Positions 1-10,022 of a stretch of DNA of 64,000 bases are shown here, one piece after another. A program made the translations under genes and the position numbers. A model generated the notes under the pieces. That model did no database searches. It saw only the letters and a list, made by a program, of their open reading frames with translations, and was not told where the DNA came from. Position 1 is the first letter of the stretch. The number at the start of each line of letters is the position of its first letter. Source of the stretch: Flavobacteriaceae bacterium (lineage in GTDB: Bacteria > Bacteroidota > Bacteroidia > Flavobacteriales > Flavobacteriaceae); the NCBI GenBank assembly GCA_002707025.1, contig PALG01000023.1, forward strand, positions 1 to 64,000. The letters run 5' to 3'.

Positions 1-2373
1 TAGTAGAAGATTCACAGGACCACGGAGGAAATAGAAGCCGACAGTACTGTTGTGAATTGCTTTCAGATTACTACTTTAGTAGAAGATTCACAGGCAAGTG
101 TTTCCACTTCCTATGCGATTGATTGTTGTGAATTGCTTTCAGATTACTACTTTAGTAGAAGATTCACAGGACGCTAATCCAATGAATGGCTCCCCCTGAA
201 GTTGTGAATTGCTTTCAGATTACTACTTTAGTAGAAGATTCACAGGTGAGTCTGTTGATGTAACCGTTGCCAATGGGTTGTGAATTGCTTTCAGATTACT
301 ACTTTAGTAGAAGATTCACAGGAATGGGTCCTGGCATCTTGGGGCTGCCTATGTTGTGAATTGCTTTCAGATTACTACTTTAGTAGAAGATTCACAGGAA
401 TGGTGGTATCACTGCAACCGACCCAGCAGTTGTGAATTGCTTTCAGATTACTACTTTAGTAGAAGATTCACAGGTGCTGGAGAGTACGAACTTGAAACTG
501 GAATGTTGTGAATTGCTTTCAGATTACTACTTTAGTAGAAGATTCACAGGGTCGATGCGTAAAGAACCTTTCTTGAATTAGTTGTGAATTGCTTTCAGAT
601 TACTACTTTAGTAGAAGATTCACAGGTGCTTGTCTATGTACTGATAGGATTTGTAAGTTGTGAATTGCTTTCAGATTACTACTTTAGTAGAAGATTCACA
701 GGCACTAATCCTATAGGACCTGTTAAAGCGGCGTTGTGAATTGCTTTCAGATTACTACTTTAGTAGAAGATTCACAGGAACTTCTCATAGTTTCATCGGA
801 CCTTTGCTGTTGTGAATTGCTTTCAGATTACTACTTTAGTAGAAGATTCACAGGTATAAACCAATATTTGACAAACTATCATAAGTTGTGAATTGCTTTC
901 AGATTACTACTTTAGTAGAAGATTCACAGGCATGTAAAAAAACGATACAAATGAAAACACGTTGTGAATTGCTTTCAGATTACTACTTTAGTAGAAGATT
1001 CACAGGGTTACCCGAAAATTGGTGTTCTATGACAACGTTGTGAATTGCTTTCAGATTACTACTTTAGTAGAAGATTCACAGGTTAAATAAGAAATGAAGA
1101 AAAGGAAAGGCAGTTGTGAATTGCTTTCAGATTACTACTTTAGTAGAAGATTCACAGGACACATTCTCTACACTACTATCATTCGAGAGTTGTGAATTGC
1201 TTTCAGATTACTACTTTAGTAGAAGATTCACAGGGTTTGTCAAGCTCACAAGCCCAAAAAACATGTTGTGAATTGCTTTCAGATTACTACTTTAGTAGAA
1301 GATTCACAGGCGGAAGATTTTACGTTTATGTTTTCCGTCTGTTGTGAATTGCTTTCAGATTACTACTTTAGTAGAAGATTCACAGGATACGTTAACACAG
1401 GAAATGGTTACAGACAGTTGTGAATTGCTTTCAGATTACTACTTTAGTAGAAGATTCACAGGCCTGGCGGCGCCATTCCTTGCGGCGTTTCCGTTGTGAA
1501 TTGCTTTCAGATTACTACTTTAGTAGAAGATTCACAGGTTACGTGTCTAATCATATGCTGACCGTTGTGTTGTGAATTGCTTTCAGATTACTACTTTAGT
1601 AGAAGATTCACAGGTAAACTTGAGTGCATTTGCAATCAGATTCTGTTGTGAATTGCTTTCAGATTACTACTTTAGTAGAAGATTCACAGGGGATATAAGT
1701 TTGATTACGTTATACACGGCGTTGTGAATTGCTTTCAGATTACTACTTTAGTAGAAGATTCACAGGTCCAATCATTCAGGAACCTATTCAATTACTGTTG
1801 TGAATTGCTTTCAGATTACTACTTTAGTAGAAGATTCACAGGTATATCAACAATGATGGTAGCGATGAGACAGTTGTGAATTGCTTTCAGATTACTACTT
1901 TAGTAGAAGATTCACAGGTGCTATTTCCCCCTTGAGCAACGAACTCGCGTTGTGAATTGCTTTCAGATTACTACTTTAGTAGAAGATTCACAGGAGGAAA
2001 AGCAAAGAAAGGTGGATGTTGTACGTTGTGAATTGCTTTCAGATTACTACTTTAGTAGAAGATTCACAGGCTCCCCCGGTTGAAACTGCGCAGCCGTTTC
2101 GTTGTGAATTGCTTTCAGATTACTACTTTAGTAGAAGATTCACAGGTTGGGGTATTCAAACACCTTTCAATAGTCGGTTGTGAATTGCTTTCAGATTACT
2201 ACTTTAGTAGAAGATTCACAGGGGAAGAAATGAAAAAGAACTACACGGCTACGTTGTGAATTGCTTTCAGATTACTACTTTAGTAGAAGATTCACAGGGA
2301 AACGGAAGGCGGCGTAGCTTCCCCCGTGTTGTGAATTGCTTTCAGATTACTACTTTAGTAGAAGATTCACAGG
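1..2373 (+). CRISPR. Type II-C CRISPR array, 31 full repeats plus a partial one
   Basis: A 46-nt repeat beginning GTTGTGAATTGCTTTCAG and ending GATTCACAGG recurs with a strict 76-nt period. Full repeats start at 49, 125, 201 and so on to 2253, with a last one at 2328. The window opens inside another repeat (1-18). There are 31 spacers: 30 are 30 nt and the last (2299-2327) is 29 nt. I saw no sequence variation among repeats, including the last. The repeat holds nested inverted repeats: TGTGAAT (nt 3-9) with ATTCACA (38-44), and CTACT with AGTAG (23-34). Its first 18 nt are complementary to the tracrRNA anti-repeat at 8050-8067, so the crRNA strand is the plus strand, read toward the cas genes. 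The far end lies outside the window. Confidence 0.99.
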
Positions 2374-2482
2374 ATACCCGCCCTAAAAAGCTGGTATCCT
2401 GTTTTTTATCCCTCTTTTTAGGATATAAAAATAAAGATAAATGTAAGAGGGCTACAAGTGGTTAAATAGGACTTTTGGATTT
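2374..2482. other. Non-coding junction between CRISPR array and cas2
   Basis: AT-rich 109-nt stretch between the last repeat and the cas2 stop codon. It holds a 9-bp inverted repeat, CCTAAAAAG (2382-2390) and CTTTTTAGG (2414-2422). This may end the array transcript or the cas transcript, but no U-run follows directly on either strand. It could be the trailer or the leader side of the array; the uniform repeats do not decide which. Confidence 0.5.
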
Positions 2483-3758
<1,276 letters not shown>

Positions 3759-3769
3759 AACGATATGAA

Positions 3770-6700
3770 TTAATACTCTCCAACTTCAACGATTTCTCCA
3801 ATGTGATTAATCCTCACTTTAACTATTCCTTCAATTCCAGACAATCCTTCTCTTTTCCATGTAACATTCTTATTTTCAGGGTTATTTTCAACATTTGTCT
3901 CCAAGTGGTGCCTAAAAAAATAATCCTTAATTGTAAATTTTTGTACTCTAAATAAGTGCTGGCTTATCTCCTTTTGATTTTTTTTATCGAGCAAATCAAT
4001 TTCTAAGGGATTAAATCCTGCTTCTACATTAGGAAATACAAACATTTCGTTTTGTTTCATGGTAAACTGAAACCCCCAACCAAGGTGTGCATTGTAATTT
4101 TTGTCTATAATTGGTAAGCCTTGGTTTACCTTCTCAACAGCCTCAAAGAAGGACACCACATTTTCGTGTAGATTACCATCCTTATCCTTATATATAGCTA
4201 CATGATGGTTATTGCCTGTACTGATGTAGTCCACAGGGATTTCATTATCATTTTTATCTTTTAATATTTTTCCCAGATGGTCTTTTGCGTGATGCAAAGC
4301 TTCAGCATTGCTCACGCCTGTAATTTTTGTGCGTTTTATTGAAATGCCTTTTTCTTCATTCAACCAAATAGGATTTTTATCCAAATCTGAAAAAGCAGTC
4401 TTAAAATCACCATTATATTCTTTTAGACGTGTTTTCATAGCTTGTTTCACGCCCTCGTCCACAATTTTATCAAGATGTTTTAGGGTTTTAAAGTTTTCTG
4501 GATTTATATCTTTTCGTATGGTAAAAACTTCCTCAAAAACCTTTACCTGTTTTAAAGGCTGTTCATTAATCAAAATAGGATCTTTTCTCAAGGTTTTGGA
4601 GTCAAAGGCTTTTTCAGAAATTCCTTGATATTTTTTTAAATGCTCTAGTACGGCTTCCTTTTCGTTGGAGTTTATGATCAATGAAGCTTGTTTGGTAGAA
4701 AACTTATCGTTGAGACTAATAAGTTTATCCATTGGTCTTTTGGATTTTCCATAAATACTTTCCTTGTGGAGTTGCCCTCGGGGTGTTAAGTGCACTTTTC
4801 TGTTTTCTCCATTTTTGGTTTTTGTTATATTGACATTCTTTGTGACAACCTTATTTTTGTTTTTGAAGCTTATTAATATAGATTCAATATGCGCTTTGGC
4901 GTTTTCGCGGAAGCGTTCCATAGGGGGCTTAAATATTCGTTTTCCTTTGGGGTTTATTTCTGTGATTAAATTTTCAATATTCTTAATAATGGGATGATTG
5001 TCTAAAGCAGAATCCCTCCTCGCATTCAGGTTATTTATGTATTGTATATGATTGTGTGTAGTAAAGGCTACGGTAAGTGCATCCATCGCATGATGTCTTT
5101 GGTCATTACGCTTTGTCCAATCTTTTATGACTTCGTGTTTAAAGAGTTCTTCAGTTCCTTTGTCAAGCCTTTCTTCAAATTCTGTTAAACCTAAAGCACG
5201 ATATTTGGGCAGGTTTAATTCTTTCATCACATTTATCAAATCCCAGTCTTCACGTAACTTGTCCGTAATGCTTCCTGTGGTGGCTATTACTTCGGGAAAA
5301 ACCTCAAAAAGCATTTGTTTTGCTTTGCGGGCGATGTACTGACTGTTGCGTAAATCCCTTTCAATAAAACCATCGGGGATATCGACTAGTGCCATCAATA
5401 ATTTATTTCGCTTGCCTTTAGAGATATGGCCATCTTTATACATCGTTTCAACGCGTTTCGTATAGTCTTCCAGTTTAGAATGATAATCTTGCGCAATGAA
5501 ATCAAGTGCCGTTCGGTTGCCTTTTTTAAGATTGACGCTTTTATATGATAGTGTTTTGTTTGAAAAAGAATCATCAAATAATAGTGCTTTTGGGATGATG
5601 TGCTCAATGTCTATTTCACTTGAAAAAATCTTTTCGAGCGGTATATATGTATCTGTGAATAAATCTTTATGACCTCTGGGTTCCAGCTCTTGCCATAGAC
5701 GATATCGCACAACATCTGATTTTGTGGGATTCGGTATTCCAGATTTCTGCCTAATGATTTTTTTGATTTCATCATTACGCCTTGTGGCATCTGCAATTCC
5801 CTTGGTCATATCGGCCCGTTCCTTGGCAGATTTTTTTAATTCCCTAGCCAGTTCTATCCGTATTGCATCTGGTTTCCCATAGGTGTCAATTAGCTGATTG
5901 ACCAAATTGACCATCTGGTTAAGGATTTTCTCGACCACGGGATTGCGTAAACTGTTCTTTTTTAGTAATTCCAGTTTAGGCTTTAGTTCTCGGTTTGCAA
6001 GTTCCTCACCGGTTAGGCTTCTGGAATGATTATACCTTGCAAGGCTGCAGGCTTCTGAATAAAGATGACCATCTTTTAGATGAGGCAAAATTTTTCGGAT
6101 CGCTTTTGCCGATAGATTTGCATGATCAGTTTTGAGAGACATATTGGATAGCATTGTTGCATATTCCGGCTTAAAGCCAAATTTTTGGTGCAATTTTTTC
6201 TTGAGAGCTACGCTCGAATTTCCATATATGAGCTTTTCATCTTCAGAAATTTTATCATCTTCTTCGGCAGAGTATAACAAATGCCATAGCTGATAGCTTG
6301 ACTGTTTTGTGAAGTCGTCTTTTTCAGCATCAAAATCTAAAACCGAAGCATCAATCCCTATTTCTGGGAAGGTCGCTTTCAGTTCTTTATTGATTTTCCC
6401 TGCATCGGCCTTTTTCCAATCCACTCCATAACCTTCAAAATCTGAAATCTTTTGATAAATGTTATAAAGTGCTGCATTGGTTCGGTTTCCTTCTATTTTT
6501 TCAAAATTGCATTTCCAGTCGCTCAGTTTCCCAATTTTAAATTCTGATTTTAGGATTTTGAGCAAATCATTGGGACTTAGGTCACCACGCAGATTGAGTT
6601 CGTCAAAAATTTCCTGGCGTATTTCTTGGTCCAATTCTTTGACTTCAATGGTTTCATTGGTTTCACTGTTTATAAAAACCAAATGGTTCAAATTCTGCCA

Positions 6701-7951
6701 AATCTTGAATTCCTGAAAGAGTGGGGAAGATTTTGGTATGACGCGACGGCCCACTGTTCGCTTTTTCGTTTTACCCGTTTCCTTTTCCACATATTCCTGT
6801 TCCCAACTTTCAAATTGACAAAAGCTTATCGATGACTTTTGGGATTTCAATTTTCTCTGATAGAAAATAATGACATCCCTGACATCTTTTTTAAGTTCCT
6901 CGGTAAGTTGACGATGGAACTTGGATTGGGTTTCCCAAATCTGTTCAAACTCATCAAGATAATCCTGACGATAGAATACTTGGTTTTTAAGAGAAGTATG
7001 CGGATTTTTTGCAATTTGTGAGTAAAGATTCTCACCCACCGTTTCTTTGTTTAAGTACAATCTCTTGCTTCTGTCTGAGATTGCTCCTAAATATCCGCTG
7101 GATTGGTTAATGCTATTATTTATTTCTTGAAGAATGATTGCCAAGTGTTCCAAATCCAGTTTTTCAGATAGTCCTTGGGCGCGCCATTGGAAGTTTTCAA
7201 GGTTTTTTTCTTTTCCTTTGGCAGTTCGTTTTATACCTACAATGCCAAAAGGTTTTTGGCAAATGGACCAGGTCTGGGACTTGTTCTTTCCCTCTAATTC
7301 TTTGTAGAGTTCATTGGTGAGGATATCTGGGTAAAAAGCTTTTTGATTATTCCAGATTGCATTGAATTCCTGTTTCAGATCGGAACGATAAAAATCTGGG
7401 ATGTATTTTTTGTCCTTTTCTAACAACTCTAAAACATATTGTCCTGGTGTTATATTCCTTTCATATAATTCTTTGGCAATAGCCATACCATCAATAGGTT
7501 GCCCTTCTTCATCATTGCTGGCTTTACGGCTGCTTTTGTAGCCCCGTTTCTTATTTATCGCCAATAGGACTTTAGCAAAATCTTCCAGTTCAATTTTATC
7601 TCTAGCAGCTTTGGCACGCAGAGAAAGTGTTTGATATGTGGTGCCTTTTCCCACCTCGGTTAGGGGAGTGTCTTTTTGTATTATTCCATTTTTTATTAGG
7701 ATTTCAATAAGGTTTTCTCTGCGTTGTTTATAGCGTTGCAAATTACGGCGCATTCCTCGCTTCAATGTTCTATCGGCATTGGTTGATAGAGGACGGCCTT
7801 TTTCAAAATTTGTCTTTTCATCAACAGTTAATGGATTTACCCTAACACCTAATTTAATAATTTGAGAAGCTTCATCTTTCTTTTCGGCTTCATTCACCAA
7901 AGCCCACCCAATACTATTGGTTCCCAAATCCAGTCCTAAAACTTTTTTCAT
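3770..7951 (-). CDS. cas9: Type II-C CRISPR RNA-guided endonuclease Cas9
   Basis: RNA-guided DNA endonuclease of 1393 residues, the long II-C type common in Bacteroidota. Visible in order: RuvC-I with Asp8 (LGLDLGTNSIGWA); an Arg-rich bridge helix at about 58-80 (ADRTLKRGMRRNLQRYKQRR); RuvC-II with Glu700 (IRIELARELKK); HNH with His784 (DIEHIIPKALLFDDSFSNK); RuvC-III with His953, His954 and Asp957 (HHAMDALTVAF). The C-terminal 350 or so residues would be the PAM-interacting region. All nuclease residues are present, so the enzyme should cut both strands. The ATG at 7951 is the natural start, directly before the RuvC-I strand. First gene of the cas operon; the tracrRNA gene is divergent upstream. 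Confidence 0.99.
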   Translation of the reverse strand: MKKVLGLDLGTNSIGWALVNEAEKKDEASQIIKLGVRVNPLTVDEKTNFEKGRPLSTNADRTLKRGMRRNLQRYKQRRENLIEILIKNGIIQKDTPLTEVGKGTTYQTLSLRAKAARDKIELEDFAKVLLAINKKRGYKSSRKASNDEEGQPIDGMAIAKELYERNITPGQYVLELLEKDKKYIPDFYRSDLKQEFNAIWNNQKAFYPDILTNELYKELEGKNKSQTWSICQKPFGIVGIKRTAKGKEKNLENFQWRAQGLSEKLDLEHLAIILQEINNSINQSSGYLGAISDRSKRLYLNKETVGENLYSQIAKNPHTSLKNQVFYRQDYLDEFEQIWETQSKFHRQLTEELKKDVRDVIIFYQRKLKSQKSSISFCQFESWEQEYVEKETGKTKKRTVGRRVIPKSSPLFQEFKIWQNLNHLVFINSETNETIEVKELDQEIRQEIFDELNLRGDLSPNDLLKILKSEFKIGKLSDWKCNFEKIEGNRTNAALYNIYQKISDFEGYGVDWKKADAGKINKELKATFPEIGIDASVLDFDAEKDDFTKQSSYQLWHLLYSAEEDDKISEDEKLIYGNSSVALKKKLHQKFGFKPEYATMLSNMSLKTDHANLSAKAIRKILPHLKDGHLYSEACSLARYNHSRSLTGEELANRELKPKLELLKKNSLRNPVVEKILNQMVNLVNQLIDTYGKPDAIRIELARELKKSAKERADMTKGIADATRRNDEIKKIIRQKSGIPNPTKSDVVRYRLWQELEPRGHKDLFTDTYIPLEKIFSSEIDIEHIIPKALLFDDSFSNKTLSYKSVNLKKGNRTALDFIAQDYHSKLEDYTKRVETMYKDGHISKGKRNKLLMALVDIPDGFIERDLRNSQYIARKAKQMLFEVFPEVIATTGSITDKLREDWDLINVMKELNLPKYRALGLTEFEERLDKGTEELFKHEVIKDWTKRNDQRHHAMDALTVAFTTHNHIQYINNLNARRDSALDNHPIIKNIENLITEINPKGKRIFKPPMERFRENAKAHIESILISFKNKNKVVTKNVNITKTKNGENRKVHLTPRGQLHKESIYGKSKRPMDKLISLNDKFSTKQASLIINSNEKEAVLEHLKKYQGISEKAFDSKTLRKDPILINEQPLKQVKVFEEVFTIRKDINPENFKTLKHLDKIVDEGVKQAMKTRLKEYNGDFKTAFSDLDKNPIWLNEEKGISIKRTKITGVSNAEALHHAKDHLGKILKDKNDNEIPVDYISTGNNHHVAIYKDKDGNLHENVVSFFEAVEKVNQGLPIIDKNYNAHLGWGFQFTMKQNEMFVFPNVEAGFNPLEIDLLDKKNQKEISQHLFRVQKFTIKDYFFRHHLETNVENNPENKNVTWKREGLSGIEGIVKVRINHIGEIVEVGEY

Positions 7952-8049
7952 ACTAAATAATTTAGATTTAAATATAATAACGAATAATCAAAGTAGCTTA
8001 CGGAAATCCTCATTACCATTTAATTTTCTTTTTATATATTTGTATCTAT
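7952..8049. promoter_or_regulatory. Divergent promoter region, cas9 (minus) and tracrRNA (plus)
   Basis: 98-nt AT-rich gap between the cas9 start and the tracrRNA anti-repeat. On the plus strand TATATTTG (8035-8042) matches the Bacteroidota -7 element TAnnTTTG and would start transcription at about 8048, right at the anti-repeat. I see no TTTG -33 element at the usual distance. On the minus strand a shorter TACTTTG (7995-7989) could serve cas9, but it lacks one base of the consensus. Confidence 0.6.
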
Positions 8050-8126
8050 CTGAAAGCAATTCACAATAAGGATTATTCCGTTGTGAAAACATTTAAGCCG
8101 CCTCGACTTTTATTCGGGGCTTTTTT
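8050..8126 (+). ncRNA. tracrRNA of the type II-C system
   Basis: The anti-repeat at 8050-8067 (CTGAAAGCAATTCACAAT) is the reverse complement of repeat nt 1-18, with 17 Watson-Crick pairs and one G-U. It is followed by a small nexus hairpin GGA-TTAT-TCC (8070-8079) and a terminator hairpin GCCTCGA / TCGGGGC (8100-8120) with a run of six T. The minimal RNA is about 77 nt. It is transcribed away from cas9 on the opposite strand. TTGTGAA at 8081-8087 copies the start of the repeat and can pair with the anti-repeat bases 8060-8066, giving an internal hairpin that competes with crRNA binding. The 5' end is inferred from the -7 element; processing sites are not visible. Confidence 0.93.
8100..8126 (+). 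terminator. Intrinsic terminator of the tracrRNA
   Basis: 7-bp stem GCCTCGA / TCGGGGC (one T-G pair), 7-nt loop, then TTTTTT at 8121-8126. Confidence 0.9.
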
Positions 8127-8214
8127 ATATCTCTTTGTGTGGGGATTATAGCAATATAGATAAAAAATTAAAATCAAGCTGTATCGTAAAAAAATACTTT
8201 CGGTTGTGTATAAA

Positions 8215-8242
8215 ACAAAAGACGCCTTAGGGCGCCTTTTGT
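8215..8242 (-). terminator. Terminator after the T9SS cargo gene
   Basis: 12-nt arms ACAAAAGACGCC and GGCGCCTTTTGT with one mismatch around a TTAG loop. T-rich flanks on the minus strand follow the stop at 8266. It also separates this gene from the tracrRNA read-through. Confidence 0.85.
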
Positions 8243-8265
8243 CATTCTTTCCATAAAGGTAAGGG

Positions 8266-9357
8266 TTACTTTTTAAGCAATTGTAAGGTTTTGGAGCGTC
8301 CTTCACAGCGTACGTTTACCAAATAGGTCCCTGAAGTCAAAGAACTTGTATCTAGGCTCATTTTCATGCCTTCTCCAGCGATACGCAGTACTTCCTGTCC
8401 CAGTAAATTATATACCCGAACCTCCTCAATAATTTCTTGGCTTTCAATAGTCGTATAGGTGTCGGCTGGGTTAGGGTAAAGGCTCACCGAGGCCAGGGAA
8501 CCGTTTTCGGAAACCCCTAAGGTTGGATCAAAAATAATCAGGTCATATTCCGAGTCTTCTGGAAAAGCCGAGATATCTTCGGTATAAATAGACCAATTCG
8601 TGCCCGTATACCAAACCCCAAGTACCTTATCCACAATCACATTGGCAGAGGTTCCAGTTTCACCCCAATTGTGCATAAAAACAAAACGGGCATCGGGATT
8701 CCCATTGAGGGCAGGATGGTCTATAATAGTCACGTTGCCTGAAATAGAAGCAGCTGAAGCAACATGTCGATAACGGTGGGTTAAATCTCCGCCATTGACC
8801 GCCACCATAAAGGCATCGCCTATTTCGATAGTAGCGCCACCTTCTGTAAATAGATTCCAATTAGTACCATCATACCAAGTACCGTAGTTTTTGTCGTTTC
8901 TGGAAGCGTTAGGGTTGTAATAGGTGGAAACCACAACCTGTGCTTCGGGATTCCCATTTAAATCGGGATGGCTCAATACGGTATAGGCGTCACTAGTTCC
9001 TTGATTGGACAATGAGGTAACATGTTGATACACCTCGCTGTTCTGTTCTACATACACAAAATACGACGATCCATTCACGATGTTGTTGGCATCTTCATTG
9101 TAAACGCCCCATTTATTTTCAGTAGCATCATAATACAACCCGGTGCGGTGTGTATTGTAAACCCCGCTGCTTCCCGGTGGGTTCCAAACGTGAGAGACGA
9201 TCAATTGTGCGTTGGGATTGTTGTTGAGCAAAGGATGGTCTATATACGAAAGGTCGGCACTCGTATTAGAGGGGGTAACGGTGTGAACGAAAGTAGCGTC
9301 TTGGGCCACTCCGGTAAGGGTCAAAATAAGGAGTAATAAGGTAAAAAGTGTTTTCAT
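8266..9357 (-). CDS. Secreted T9SS cargo protein with three repeated domains
   Basis: Secreted protein of 363 residues with no known activity. I chose the ATG at 9357 because it gives a clean signal peptide (MKTLFTLLLLILTLTGVAQ). Three repeats of about 80 residues follow, each holding a motif like SYIDHPLLNNNPNAQLIVSH, then WYD or WYTG, then a T/N-W-x-[IV/LF]-[YF] strand. They probably form a DUF7452-like beta fold. The C-terminal 70 or so residues (LYPNP ... VYNLLGQEVL ... GTYLVNV) are a type A T9SS sorting domain (TIGR04183-like). The protein should cross the outer membrane by T9SS, be cut by PorU (gene at the right end of the window) and be attached to the surface or released. Monocistronic. 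Confidence 0.88.
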   Translation of the reverse strand: MKTLFTLLLLILTLTGVAQDATFVHTVTPSNTSADLSYIDHPLLNNNPNAQLIVSHVWNPPGSSGVYNTHRTGLYYDATENKWGVYNEDANNIVNGSSYFVYVEQNSEVYQHVTSLSNQGTSDAYTVLSHPDLNGNPEAQVVVSTYYNPNASRNDKNYGTWYDGTNWNLFTEGGATIEIGDAFMVAVNGGDLTHRYRHVASAASISGNVTIIDHPALNGNPDARFVFMHNWGETGTSANVIVDKVLGVWYTGTNWSIYTEDISAFPEDSEYDLIIFDPTLGVSENGSLASVSLYPNPADTYTTIESQEIIEEVRVYNLLGQEVLRIAGEGMKMSLDTSSLTSGTYLVNVRCEGRSKTLQLLKK

Positions 9358-9423
9358 TTCAATTAGTTTTAGTGTAATTTGATGGGTCAAATGTATTTTG
9401 TAACTCACTGAAATTCAAAAAAT

Positions 9424-9450
9424 AAACCCCCATTTTAGGTGGGGGTTTTT
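9424..9450 (-). terminator. Terminator after the DUF4136 gene
   Basis: Stem AAACCCCCA / TGGGGGTTT (9424-9432 with 9440-9448) with T-rich sequence on both sides. It is likely bidirectional but follows the minus-strand gene ending at 9471. Confidence 0.85.
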
Positions 9451-9470
9451 ACTGTTTTTCTGAAGGGGTT

Positions 9471-10010
9471 TTATGGGGTTTCGGGAGGGTATTTCATTAA
9501 AATTTCAGAAACAATTTCCCGAATACGTGCTTCTTTTTTTTCGATATCGCTGGTCGTGATCAATCGGGCACTTCCAATCCCTTGCCAAACCAATTCATTG
9601 CTTTTGGCATCAATAAGGTCGATATATAAGGTTCCTTCTTGAGTCCTGCTTACGGTAGAGCCCCAGGCACCGCCGCCATACCACCATGGGTTCCATCCCC
9701 AACCCCAACCAAAGTTGTTGTTGTACACATCTACCCGTTCCCGCTCTTTGGTAAAAATACTCACTAGTAAATCGGGGTTTTCCGATTTAATCATTCCTTT
9801 AGCGGTCAACTCGGCATCAATGGCCCGAAGGATTCGTTTTTTGTCCAAATCGCTAATCTTGGCTTTATCAATTCCCGGTTTGTAAAAGGCAAAGCTTTGG
9901 TAAGCACCAAAATTTGCTTTTCGGTCATAGTCGGTCGCAACACGCACGGTTGTGCAGGAAGTAACGATAAAGGTAAGGAGTAAGACGGGTAAAAATTTTA
10001 AGGACTTCAT
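9471..10010 (-). CDS. DUF4136 family lipoprotein
   Basis: Outer-envelope lipoprotein of 179 residues. The signal peptide ends in the lipobox VTSC (Cys near residue 19). The body matches DUF4136: TDYDRKANFGAYQSFAF near the start, then LRAIDAELTAKG and LYIDLIDAKSNELVWQG. A Gly/Trp-rich stretch (FGWGWGWNPWWYGGG) sits mid-protein. The family is widespread in Gram-negative bacteria but its role is unknown. It lies 12 nt after hutU on the same strand, so it could be read from that operon; no functional link to histidine breakdown is evident. Confidence 0.88.
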   Translation of the reverse strand: MKSLKFLPVLLLTFIVTSCTTVRVATDYDRKANFGAYQSFAFYKPGIDKAKISDLDKKRILRAIDAELTAKGMIKSENPDLLVSIFTKERERVDVYNNNFGWGWGWNPWWYGGGAWGSTVSRTQEGTLYIDLIDAKSNELVWQGIGSARLITTSDIEKKEARIREIVSEILMKYPPETP

Positions 10011-10022
10011 AGCTTTTGTGTT

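Noticed and set aside
2382-2422. Intrinsic terminator after the CRISPR array
   Set aside because: The inverted repeat is A-T rich and not followed by a U-run on either strand, so I list it only as a possible element.
2256-2465. 69-residue ORF on the plus strand ending past the CRISPR array
   Set aside because: It is a translation of the last two repeats and spacers; the duplicated peptide simply reflects the repeat.
4308-7320. Several plus-strand ORFs of 60-106 residues opposite cas9
   Set aside because: Shadow frames of cas9 with no start signals or family similarity.
8073-8306. 77-residue minus-strand ORF across the tracrRNA and the end of the T9SS gene
   Set aside because: It overlaps the tracrRNA terminator and the coding end of the T9SS gene in another frame and has no protein-like features.
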